A stretch of DNA of 64,000 bases from Artemisia argyi (Eukaryota > Streptophyta > Magnoliopsida > Asterales > Asteraceae). Shown one piece after another: positions 50,401 to 60,432 of this stretch. Within the stretch, counting starts at the first letter, position 1. Each line of letters opens with the position of its first letter. The DNA is taken from contig CM060680.1 of NCBI GenBank assembly GCA_030686995.1, positions 81,334,060-81,398,059 on the forward strand. The letters are read 5' to 3'. The notes beneath the pieces were generated by a model. That model saw only the letters and a program-made list of their open reading frames with translations, had not been told where the DNA came from and ran no database searches. The position numbers were made by a program, and so were the translations under genes.

Positions 50401-51900
50401 AATTCAAAACTCTTTTACTGTTGAAAGTTGTTTGAGACTCGGAGTCTCTCTTTTGAGTTTTTAAAATCTGAAAAAGATTTCCATCGAAAGTTGAACCTCA
50501 TGGGTTCTTTATGAAGATTAGTTTTTGTGATGAATGGAAAACTTCAGGTATTTGGGATGCCCAAATCAGAGTCATTCTTTAATCGTAGCCAAAGCATTCC
50601 TGATTATGAAAATTTGAAAAATTTAGGACAACTTTGCTTTGGTCTTCACACTTGCTTTACCGGTGTAAAACAATAGTGTAGAGTTTGGAAAAATTTGTTT
50701 CTCACCATTTTAAATCCATTTACCAGTTTAGCCTTTAAACACATTTTGTCCTTTGACCTAAAAATATGTTCCATAAGAAACATTTTGTCGAATGTTGAAA
50801 TTTTGACTTTCAATGGGATGACATGTAGTTACACACAGAGAAAATGCATCAGGCACAAACTAGTATAAGATGAATCAAAAAATCTCATTCTAAATCAACC
50901 TAAGTGCTCAGAATTCTCAAATTAACACACACAATCACAGATTAATTCATTCTTTCACTCGAGATTTACCAATTATTGTCATGGTTTGGGGTTATGATTT
51001 GAGTTTATGCACACTTGTTAGCATCATAATGCCTGAATATTAAACAAACAAACGTCCTAGTAATAGCAGCAAAGACATCGACATCTTAAACCCTAAATCA
51101 CATGATTCTAATCCTATGTTGTTCCTAATCGAGCAAGTACACCAATCGAGCATTCTTTAGCGTTCTCTAAAGCTATATAAACTAGTTAATTAGACTAAAC
51201 ACATAAAAAAAATGAAAGCCCTGATTGATAACCCTAGTTTCTGATTATGCCTTTTTGACCGTTGAAAACACTTGAAACATTTAGGGAATGATTAGACAAC
51301 AACCATGAAGAAATTAGAAACTCACAATCGGGAACATTCGAGGGAAAAAAAATCGTTAGTCTGAATCGATGAGGTTTATCGATTATGTGTGATACTTTTG
51401 AGAATATTTAAAGAAACATTTATTAGAGCCCGTTTTATTTTCCATGCAAGATCCTTTTTTGTGAATCTTTACTCATTAAAGGTTAATTACTTTTCCATTT
51501 GAAGTCCAAACAAGGTTAACTTGGAATCATTGCAGAAAGAATTTCCTTTCTCCCCCTCGAATTAGCATATATTTTGTGAAACCTTTTTGTACATTTTAAT
51601 TCGAGAGATCATAGAAGTTTTTGAAAATGAGATTTTAATACGAATGATGAAGAAACATTTTATCCTTGAAGAATTATGATGAGGTGTGCAAACTTCATGA
51701 TAATGTGAAAAGTTTTCTCCCCCCCTCAAAACATGTTCCATTTTGACAGAGTAAAGCAAAATTTGTTTTAATGAAGGAACATAGTTTTGAAGTTACGAAG
51801 TTTGTACACAGAGAAAGAAGTTTTTTTTTTTTATTTTTATTTTTTATTATTATTATTTTTTTTAATATTTAAAGAAAAAAGTTACATGTTTGACTCACTT
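47474..51900 (-). other. Element D 3' region with multiple polypurine tracts
   Basis: 4.4 kb with no convincing gene. TCTCCCCCT-like words (purine-rich on the coding strand) occur at about 47475, 47659, 49556, 49682, 49921, 50246, 51551 and 51718. Two copies, each followed by AAGGGTC-GTCATCA-GGTTGCTTGACGTCTTC, lie 185 bp apart next to the LTR and form a clear duplication. Sireviruses are known for extra polypurine tracts and, in some members, an env-like gene here. No env-like frame is open in this copy. Confidence 0.65.
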
Positions 51901-51904
51901 AGTT

Positions 51905-52440
51905 TTAAAGAAAATTTTGCAAATTATCTGGAGTCAAACACCGCATACCAATATGGTGAACTAAATCAACAAACCTTGATGGAGGTAATGTCTTTGTAAA
52001 CAAGTCTGCCAATTGGTATTCAGTACCCACAAACTCTAATTCAATTGTACCCTTCTCAACATGCTCCTTTATGAAATGGTAGCAAAGAGCAATTTGTATG
52101 GCCTTGGAATGATGAATGGTGTTGCACGAGATAGCAATAGCACACTTTGAGTCGCAGTACATTGAGATCTAGTCAAATACATAGCCGTAGTCCGTGAGCT
52201 AAGTTCTCATCCAAATGACTTGAGCACAGAAAGCAGACATGGCTACATACTAAGCTTTTGTTGATGACAGTGATGTACAATCCTGCTTCATTGACTGTAT
52301 CCCTTTGTAACTAAACAAGATTTGTTGCGAATCACTGTGCTTTATGCGTCCATCTTGTTTTCCAAATCCATTTAAGTCCAATGATGTGTCGAAGGGTGAT
52401 GTTGGTAGAACGTATGCATATTAGACGGATCCAAATTGCG
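51905..52440 (-). pseudogene. Element D RNase H end, decayed
   Basis: Minus-strand sequence carries copia RNase H features: YCDSKCAIAISCN, YHFIKEHVEKGTIELEFV and EYQLADLFTKTLP, the typical C-terminal end of copia pol. Upstream homology (SYKGIQSMKQ, YVAMSAFCAQVIWMRT) is interrupted by at least three stops. No reverse transcriptase catalytic motif precedes it. Confidence 0.8.
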
Positions 52441-52454
52441 AGAAGACGACTCTA

Positions 52455-52943
52455 TTATATCAGGAATGGTTGGAGTCGGTGCAAATGGATTGAAGAAAGT
52501 ATTTTTGTCATAATCTGCAGGTTGTGGTACTGATTGTAGTAATGGATTTTCAGCTGATTGTCTGGAGTTGGAAGCGGTTTGTCCTGCTGTTGTTGGAGAT
52601 TCACTTGGAGGACCGTCTTTCTCAACAGTGGTTGTTGAATATTCTCAGGGTGTGCAGCGGAGATTGGTGAGACCTCTTGAGGACGGTTTTCAATTGAATC
52701 ATCAAACAGTTGAGCAAACAGGGTTTCCAATTCCTTGCGAGAGAGTGACAATGTTTCAGCCGAAGAGTCCAGAAAGTTAAGACGGTTTGTTTCGGGTCCT
52801 AAGCTGTGTTGCTCAGAAGCCATTACATTAAGCTCGGGTCCGAAACTGAGTTGTTCCGAAGCCATTACATTAAGCTCGGGTCCGAAACTGATTTGTTCCG
52901 AAGCCATACCTGTTATATCTGCAAAGAAAGAAAGAATAGACAA
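52455..52943 (-). pseudogene. Element D linker with MASEQ repeats
   Basis: Three tandem copies of a 15-residue unit (MASEQLSFGPELNV) are followed by a Gln/Pro-rich tail. MASEH/MASEQ segments of this kind lie between integrase and reverse transcriptase in Asteraceae copia polyproteins, from memory. Here the segment follows gag almost directly, marking the deletion of protease and integrase. Confidence 0.6.
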
Positions 52944-52989
52944 GAAAAACAGAGGTCACGGATACCCAAGAGAAACTGGGTTCCAGATG

Positions 52990-54570
52990 TTAGAAGCATA
53001 AAGATGGAGTGTCAATTATCTTCTTGACACTCGAACACACAATTCCGATGGTTTTCCTTCTTGTCTCAGAGGTAGATGTTGTGGAGATCACATTAGTTTT
53101 GGTGCAAATGTCAAACATCTTTCCTGTAGGAATCCACCTAAGACCAATAGATTTGAAAATTCTACCCGTGGGTACCCACCTAGTGTTAGATCTAGGAGAT
53201 GTTTTCCTTTTAGATGCAGTTGAATGAAATGTGGGAGCATCACTTCTTTGATAAAACCTACGTCCTATGTTGATCCACTTCTTAGGTTTCTGACTTATGA
53301 CTTTTGGTTCAACGGGTTTGTTTGTCTTAGTCGATTGAGCCTTTTCAAGTGAATTTCCCTTTTGAAGATATTTTAAAGTACAAACAACATGATTATTTAT
53401 GCAACTACTCTTAGAAGCTATCCAATTCCTATTAGTTTGTTGATTACTCTTAGGTTTTGGTGTGTTACTACAAGCAGTGTTCTGTACTACAGTGGAAGGC
53501 ATCACATGAGGTTTTGAACCTAGAATTCCATCCTTTTGAAGTAGTGCCTTTTTCTTAGCCTTTTCTAGATGATAGTTCTTGTACATGTCATATTTTCCAT
53601 AAAACTCTATACTTTTAATGCTCGTTTTAGACACTGTTTTCGAACTAATCCTAGATGAACCAGGTATAAGCACGTGTTGAGATTTGGCAGACACAGATGC
53701 ATTTTCCTTAGGCCAAGAATGTGGAGTGACTGGTTTTGTCAAATTGTTTTTCTCAACAACTTGGGAGGCAAACCGAGGTTTTGAAAATTTAGATCGTTCA
53801 GATTTAAATGCAGTTGGTTGTCTAACCACTGATTGTTTTCTGTTTCTTTGAGAAGTCGGTTTCCTCAAGATTGATGGTTTTGCAAACTTAGTATCCATAC
53901 TCTGGCCAGTCAGTATTCTTAATTTGTTTTGTAATGCAGCATGTGCAAACACCTTTTCTTGAATTAGACCTTTTAAAAGCTCATTTTCTTTAACTAATGT
54001 ATCCACACGTTTTCTTTGTTCATTCAAAAATTGACCATTGTTGCCCGAATTTAGAGATTCGTCTTGCAATTGAAGTTCAAGTGAGATGCAATGTGCCTCT
54101 AGTTTTGAAAAATCTTTATGACACTGGGCAATGGTCCTTTTGAGAAGAAGGTTTTCAGACTCAAGAGTTTGGTATGATGTTTCAGTAATTGGATTATCAG
54201 GTAAGGACTCAGACTCAGAATGTATTACTAGACATTGAACAACATCCTGGTCAACCTCTCCTTCATTACTGAAGTTAGGTTGCTCAGATTGTTGTTTCTC
54301 ATATGCAGGCATAATATGATCAACAGTAGATTGTACCTCAACCATTTGCTCTTAGTCAAAGTTCGATTCTTTGTCATAGATGGGTATGACATCTTCCTCA
54401 TCCATCTGTCCTTTGTCAAAGTTGGGCTCTGAGTCATAGATGGGTCTGATCTCTGCACAATCTGCATCTGTATCATTCCCCAATCTGCTGTTGTCATCAT
54501 GTTTATCCAATACTTTCACCTCATTGCCTGCATTAGCGACATCTGCCGTATTCTCACCATTCCCAACCAA
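52990..54570 (-). pseudogene. Element D gag, coiled-coil and basic C-terminal part
   Basis: Open on the minus strand except for a stop near 54352. It starts acidic and continues as a long coiled coil (LLLKRTIAQCHKDFSKLEAH, KENELLKGLIQEKVF), then a Lys/Ser-rich region (KPTSQRNRKQSVVRQPTAF, RWVPTGRIFKSIGLRWIPTG). The last is a tandem motif typical of this gag family. No CCHC zinc knuckle is visible, suggesting it went with the deletion. It overlaps the upstream gag frame by about 55 bp in another frame. Confidence 0.75.
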
Positions 54571-55961
54571 CCTTTGAGTATTTCTTCTTGTATCACAACT
54601 CTTTCACCTTGTTGGACAACTCGATTTCGGAGATTTCGGGAATTAGATAAAGCCTGACTCGTAAATTGTATGAAATCTAAGAGGATGAAGTTGTGACTTT
54701 GTTCATGCATTTGAGACCTTGATTGATACATTATCTCTTTGTTTAATCTCACAATTGGATCTTCAGAATCATCAGAATCATGCTCTGGGCTTGTATTATT
54801 CATGTGAGATTCCTGCATGTTTGCCATTAACATCACATCTGCTGTATCGATTTCCAAATCTGCTGTATTGGATTCCAAATCTGCATATTCATCAACAGAT
54901 GGAATATCTCCCATGACACATTGCAAAACAGCATTGAGATTACCGCCTTCAACTTCCATTTGACTAAGTGTGGCATTGTATTCAACATAATCGTCAAAGA
55001 GTGGAGTTGCATCATAATCTTGATCTTCCACATCTGCAATATTTTCAGTATATGCCAAAAATGCCATGCTTGGTTCGATAAGATCTTCTTCATCATCAGT
55101 ATCTTTCATTGTGTTTAAGCATTCAGAAGTTGAAGTCATAGCGCCATTGCCTTTCTTAGTAGATACTTGACTAAGCTCCACTAGATTTTGCAGAAGAGAT
55201 TGCACATTATTATGTAGTGTAGCAGGATGGTACTGAGGAATGAAGATAGGCTCAGGTGCATTCGGAGGATTGAAGAAGAGACCATTTGGAGTGTAGATTA
55301 AGGATCCATGGTCAACATCTGGAGATGGTGGAGCAGAGAGAATGGTCTTCAGTGGAATCATGTTTAAACAAGATTCAAGAATTTGCTTCATTCTAATGTG
55401 ATGAAGTTCTTCTGTACGATGCATAGCTTCAAGATATTTCCACATTTCATAAGCACTGGCTTGAAAGTCCATATTCATGTAAATTGAGTTGGGAAGTGCC
55501 AACGTTATGAACCATACAGCCTGTTGGTCAGCATCATACTGAGCAAGTTCTGAAGCATTCAAATCTGCAGTAGTTTGTAACCTCATAATCCCTGTTGAGT
55601 CAGCAAGAAATATCATTTTGTATGGACCATCTTGAATGGATTTAAGCATGAGATCTGCAGCAGGACGATATGCGAGCCATTGAAGAAATCTCCATTTCCA
55701 ACAAGTAAACATTCCTGGTAGCAACATTGGAGGCCTTGATTCATTGCCAAAGAGCAGAACATCATCAATGAGGGAGCTGTGACTTTGTTGTTGATGATAC
55801 TGTTGCAGATGAGAATATTGGTGAGGAAGGTAGTTGGAAGAAGGTGATTGAGACATTGTAAATGACATTGCTCTCCCCCTTGATTGTTGCGATGTAATCG
55901 AAAAAATCAAGCAAAATGTCACACGCAAGGTCGAACTAGTGATTTCTAGTTTTCCCTCCAA
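54516..55961 (-). pseudogene. Element D gag, N-terminal part
   Basis: The likely start is near 55868-55856 (MSFTMSQSPSSN), just after a GGGGGAG tract; the frame opens further upstream. It contains a copia gag core: PPMLLPGMFTCWKWRFLQWL, then an ADLNASELAQYDADQQAVWF helix pair, then ALPNSIYMNMDFQASAYEMW. An acidic region with repeated NTADLE-like words follows (ADLESNTADLEIDTADV). It runs out of frame at 54516, where the downstream gag continues in a different frame. It would form the particle shell if intact. Confidence 0.75.
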
Positions 55962-56330
55962 AATAAATTTGAAAGAATTTTCTCTCCCAAAATTTAAAAA
56001 TCACTATGAAATGCAATTATAAGGTTGCAAGAAAAATTTGAGTTTCAAAAATATTGCCGCCAACTTTCACCGAAAAAATTTGAATTTTGGCCTAAAAATT
56101 TGAATTTTGGGCCAAAATTTTCAACGTTATACCAAAATTTAAATTTCGCGTAAAAATTGAACGTTTAGTCTACTGTAGAAAATAAATTTTACTCAATTTT
56201 TTATTTTTTATTTTATTTTATTTTATTTTTTATTTTATTTATTTTTTTTGAAATCAAGAAGAGAAAGATAAGAAGGAAAAACTTAGGTAAGTGATTATGT
56301 TAAAAACTTGGATCGATAAAGATAAATAAG
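55962..56330 (-). other. Element D leader, AT-rich proximal part
   Basis: Between gag and the repeat array lie TTTGAATTTTGGCC and CCAAAATTT repeats and a TTTTATTTTA tract. No coding sequence. A TTGGCC/GGCCAAAA symmetry near 56085-56115 could form a hairpin. Confidence 0.5.
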
Positions 56331-56374
56331 GTTGTTTTAGAAATAAAGGTTGTTGTTTGATTTGAAGAACAAGG

Positions 56375-56910
56375 ATTCAAACTCGGTAAGAATGCAATTT
56401 TCCTAACTCGATATGTTTTGCAAAGCCTTCAAACTCGGTAAGAACTGAGAGATGATCAAACTCGGAATTTATCAAACTTGGTATGTTCAAAATTGCAAAC
56501 TCGGTAAGAACATATGTATTCAAACTCGGAAAAAATTACAAACTCGGTAAGCTCAGAGAATCAGTCAAACTCGATAGGTTTTGAGATGTTCCAAACTCGA
56601 TAAGTTCTGAGAATATGTCAAACTCGGTAAGTAGAAGAAATTTGAGCAGAGTTTCCCCTAGAAGGTTGCCACAAAGAACCTTACTCGATAAACGATAAGG
56701 GAATCAGGCTAACTCGCCAATTTTATGTTCTAACTCGCTAAGTTTAGCAACCTAACTCGGTAAGATGAAAGTCCAAACTCGATAGAAATCTGAACAATTC
56801 CTAACTCGATAGGAATTGATCCTAAGTCGATAAGATCAGCAAATCCTAACTCGCTAAGTATTATACCAAACTCGATAGAATTAACTAAAAATTCTAACTC
56901 GATAACCTTC
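56375..56910 (-). repeat. Array of about 21 AACTCGGTAAG-type motifs in the D leader
   Basis: The word C(A/T)AACTCG(G/A/C)TA(A/G)G occurs about 21 times in 540 bp, in one orientation, with irregular 20-40 bp spacing and unrelated DNA between copies. On the element's own strand it reads CTTACCGAGTTTG or CTATCGAGTTAGG. It lies between the primer site and gag, in the untranslated leader. It is neither a tandem satellite nor a CRISPR-like array because spacers vary and motifs are degenerate. Confidence 0.85.
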
Positions 56911-57000
56911 GATGAACAGTACCGAAAATTTGACAAAAAATTGCTTTAAAAAGCTAGTTTTTTCTACCAAATCAACCTAAATCAACCTATATTATCCCTA

Positions 57001-57014
57001 GGCGAATGATACCA
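57001..57014 (-). other. Primer-binding site of element D
   Basis: On the minus strand the LTR end CCTAACA is followed by two bases and TGGTATCATTCGCC, starting like the complement of initiator-methionine tRNA but diverging after eight bases. Confidence 0.7.
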
Positions 57015-57016
57015 CT

Positions 57017-57332
57017 TGTTAGGTCACCATTTTTACAACATAATCACTAAGAAATCTAGAGAGAGAAAGAGAGTGGAAGGAACCCTTAGAATGAAAATGA
57101 AAGAGATGAAATTACTAGGAGAACCAACCAACCTCAAATGAGGTTATACAATACTATTTATAGGGAAGGAGTAGGGCAACACTCCCTTCCTCCCTATCTT
57201 GAAAATAGAAATGGGCTTAAGGCCCATGGGCTTGCTACATAAGCCTTAAGTTATAATAAACATACAAGCCTTAGCAACCTATTACAAGTAAATGACCGAG
57301 ACTTGATAACTAGTAAAACTACGTTCCCAACA
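57017..57332 (-). repeat. Element D 5' LTR
   Basis: Short for a sirevirus LTR. It starts TGTTGGGAACGTAG on the minus strand and ends GGTGACCTAACA. It matches 47146-47473. Confidence 0.9.
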
Positions 57333-57337
57333 AAGTC

Positions 57338-57574
57338 CTTAAGATGTTGGTTTGGATCTTCGGAACGAAGTCCATGGAATGCACATCCGCTTTGCACCAA
57401 CCGGATGGTGTCGGATCGCAAGGGGGTCACATTGGCTCCGGTGAGCTCAATGGTGTTTCGGTAGCCTTGGTGGCTAGGTCGGGAATACTCTCCTAAGGTT
57501 CGGGGCCTAAGAGGTTCTAGTGGTGGGTTTTGTTGTGGTGGGATGACGGGTTCAAAGATGTTCCCATCGTCCAT
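57338..57574 (-). pseudogene. Element C gag, N-terminal part
   Basis: Starts with MDDGNIFEPV and continues through RRPRT-like Pro/Arg-rich sequence to RSDTIRLVQSGCAFHGL and DPNQHLKDF, the typical N-terminal segment of Asteraceae Athila-like gag, where D inserted. The next codons are found at 47145. Confidence 0.8.
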
Positions 57575-57720
57575 GATGTCGGGTGGTGAAGAGTTACGAA
57601 CAAAGACACAAAGAAATAAGATAGACTAAAGAAAACCTAAAAATAAAAATAAAATCTTACTAGAAAGGAATCTAGCAAGTAGACCTAATAAAAAGAAATT
57701 CTAACCTAGACAATAACTAT

Positions 57721-57745
57721 TCCCCGGCAGCGGCGCCAAAAACTT
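57721..57745 (-). other. tRNA-Asp-type primer-binding site of element C
   Basis: On the minus strand TTTTTGGCGCCGCTGCCGGG follows the LTR end, closer to the tRNA-Asp consensus than in A or B. This fits C being nearer to the coding parent. Confidence 0.8.
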
Positions 57746-59147
57746 GATACGTAGGGATCGCACCAGGCTTTACCTCTCAAGGGATCTTGAGAAGCTTACA
57801 ACCCCCACCAGGCAGTGTACCTGATTGTTGTAGTATAGTATAGTGACAAGTACCGGGGGATTGATCGTTCAGCTAGGAATAGTGTCGCTAGGATTAGAAA
57901 ACCTAAATACTAGTTCTAAAGGTGAGGGATGATTCTTTTTGTATTTTTATATTTTTTAGAAAGCAAGTAAAAATCTCAGATTTGAAAGATTTGGGCGGAA
58001 TTAGTTGCTAATCAACTAACCCAATACGAAAGATGCAATCAAAATAAAATACTAAAAATGAAAATAAACTAAATTATACTAAGTTGTGAGCAATAAGTGG
58101 AGAAAATGTGTTTACTTAGATTTCACTACTCCCTAGACATCTTTTACACGTTAATTACTTGTTATAGTTGCGTGGATGACGGATTGTATTCCTTAATACC
58201 ATTCGTGGGGTGGCGCACTTAACTCCCCAATCCTATGAGCTCTTATCTCCTCCTATGCCATGCCCAACACAACCGTAGGGATTATAAACAGTGGCTCATG
58301 CATTAAATACAACCAATAAAAATCTAGTGCACATCAGTTCATGTTTCCTAAGACGTTCAAGCATGTTACCATTTGGAGATCTGCCAGTTTTCTTAAGCCT
58401 AACATCGAATTCATTCATCCAATACAGCTATAAACAAGTAATCAACACATAATTAACATCTAGGTTTCATTAGATCCAAGCAAACACAAGACAGATCTAG
58501 CCTAGCATGATGGAATTAAGACAAGAACAAGATATAGACAACCAACACATAGACATATTGATTGAATTAAAAGAATACTTATCTCAATTACATATGTAAG
58601 GTATCAAGGGCTTAGAACCCTTGAAAAACCTGTAAAATTCGCACCAAGTTCGTACTTAGGGTTTCTCCAAAACTTCTCTCTTTTTAATGTGAAAATTAGA
58701 AAACTATATATAGGAAATAGGGTCTGACGGCGTCAAGACAAATTTTGTGACGCCGTCACCTCGCCGCCAAAATACTTCTCGGACTGCCTTGATCTACTTT
58801 TGACGCCGTCATGTGTTATGCATTTCTAGGCCGTCATGAATTTTACTTTTGACGCCCTACTTCGTGACGCCGTCAAATCTGTACTGGATCGTCATGGAAA
58901 TTACTCTTGACACCGTCAAGATTTTCTTCTTGACGCCGTCACCTATTGTTCCCAGCAAGGAAAATAAAGACTTTGGTGTTTTCTTCACTTTTATGCTCCA
59001 AAAACGTCCGAATTGCTTCCTTTTCCAGATTTCACTCCCAAAGTACCTAAAATCACAAAAGGAACGATTTAGGGCAATATTTGATCAAATAAATTTAATT
59101 CCGGGCTTAAATGACCCCCTAAAAGTGGTTCATTTTTCGCCTCATCA
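57746..59147 (-). repeat. Element C 5' LTR
   Basis: Pairs with 34585-35977. It carries a full TGACGCCGTCA array (58721-58945) and a TATA-like ACTATATATAGG at 58702-58713, on the downstream side of the array as read on the minus strand. Confidence 0.9.
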
Positions 59148-59152
59148 ATGAT

Positions 59153-59424
59153 TTAAAAAAAATGATTTTGGCGTGACATTTCCGAATGGACAGACAAAAA
59201 AAATCTTAATTTTGCAACCTTTGATGTTGCAGCCATATATGATATATCTTGCTTATGTGAAACTATTGTAATCTGAGCCTATTGTTATCTCGATGCCTTT
59301 TTTATGTGTAAAATGGAGATTACCTCTCGTGTGTAAAATTGCGATTGAGACATTTCGGCAGCTTTGTTGTTTGTTACTTTCGGCTTGTGTTTCACTTGGC
59401 TTCTTTGTGGTCTGCTTCTTTATG
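59153..59424. other. Continuation of the DNA that element C split
   Basis: Joins the sequence ending at 34579. No gene is seen. Confidence 0.4.
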
Positions 59425-60432
59425 TTAACCGGACGGGGTCTAAGAGGGTAGTATGACAAACCCTCCCTAGTGCTTCTTTATGCTTCCTTATGTTAACCAG
59501 TTATTGTGATGCTGCTTTGTTGTAATCTAGTTGTTGTGATGCTGCTTTGTTGTAATCCAGTTGTTGTGATGCTGCTTTGTTTTGAAATCTGCTTCTTTGT
59601 TGTTTTGCTTTATTTGTGATTGAAAGTTAATGAAGCAAAGCTGCAGTTTATAACGGGGACCGTGAGTATAACCCCTCCCTTATAATGGAGCAAAGTTGCC
59701 TTTGTGAGAATCTTACTGTTGGCTTGTGACCTTGTGAGAATCTAACTGTTGAGCTTTGTGTCCAATCTTCTTGTGTGCAATCTGCACTTTTGCGCTTGTG
59801 ACCATGTTACCTTGTGAGAATCTTACTGTTAAGCTTTGTGTCCAATCTTCTTTTGTGCAATCTGCACTTTTGAGCTTGTGACCTTGTTACCTTGTGAGAA
59901 TCTTACTGTTGATGATTATGTGACCTTGTTACCTTTTGAGCATGAGACTATAAGGCGATGATAATTACGTGTTAATCTGAGCCTTTGTGTGGAATATGCA
60001 CTTGGGTAGTAAACCTGCTTGTGTTTGCACTTGGACAAAAAAAAAAAATGCTTGTGTTTGCACTTGGACAAAAACCTGCTTGTGTGCAACCAGCTTGTGT
60101 ATCTGCAGTTGGACAAAAAAAAATGCTTTGTGTGGAATAACCTGCTTGTGTTTGCACTTGGACAAAAAAATTGTTTGTGTTTGCACTTGGACCTGCTTGT
60201 GTTTGCTTGAACAAAAAAATTGCTTGTGGTTTGCACTTGGACCTGCTTGTGTTTGCACTGGAAAAAAAATGCTTGTGCACTTGGACAAACAAAAAATGAG
60301 GACCAAAATTAACTTTGGACGGAAAAAAAAATAATAAATAAATAAATAAATAAAAACAGCTAAGGACAAAATGTCAGACTGCCACACTAGGGAGGGTTTG
60401 TCAGATCTCCCTCTAGACCCCGTTCGGTTAAC
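59425..60432. repeat. Inverted-repeat block filled with tandem repeats
   Basis: GTTAACCGGACGGGGTCT at 59425 and AGACCCCGTTCGGTTAAC at the right end are inverted. The match extends inward through GACAAACCCTCCCTAGTG (left) and CACTAGGGAGGGTTTGTC (right). Inside are three repeat families: about 33-bp units with GTTGTGATGCTGCTTTGTT (59500-59590), about 90-bp units with CCTTGTGAGAATCTTACTGTT (59695-59930), and about 25-bp units with CTTGTGTTTGCACTTGGACA plus A runs (60008-60290). Frames through the last are Cys/Gln/Val repeats and not genes. It is possibly a small TIR element or paired ends of two elements. Confidence 0.6.

Larger units (their letters stand above)
47146..57332 (-). mobile_element. 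Element D: deleted sirevirus-like Ty1/copia element in C gag
   Basis: LTRs of 328 bp (47146-47473) and 316 bp (57017-57332), TGTTGGGAAC...CCTAACA on the minus strand, with the 5-bp duplication AAGTC at 47141-47145 and 57333-57337. Order on the minus strand: primer site, 1-kb leader with a repeat array, long gag with coiled coil, a short linker, a decayed RNase H end, then 4.4 kb with repeated GAGGGGGAG tracts before the 3' LTR. Protease, integrase and reverse transcriptase are deleted. The gag type and multiple polypurine tracts point to the Sirevirus/Maximus lineage. Confidence 0.9.
34585..59147 (-). mobile_element. Element C: Athila-like element with gag-protease, twice interrupted
   Basis: Minus-strand LTRs at 57746-59147 (5') and 34585-35977 (3') with the 5-bp duplication ATGAT at 34580-34584 and 59148-59152. 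The primer site, gag, protease and 3' non-coding region follow in order, but gag is cut by element D at 57333/47145 and by element B at 47016/40332. Without these insertions the element is about 7.7 kb. It lacks reverse transcriptase, RNase H and integrase, so it is non-autonomous even before the insertions. LTRs and the 3' part match elements A and B. Confidence 0.92.

Noticed and set aside
56375..56910. CRISPR-like array
   Set aside because: Motifs are short and degenerate, spacing is irregular, and the locus is a plant retrotransposon leader with no cas genes.
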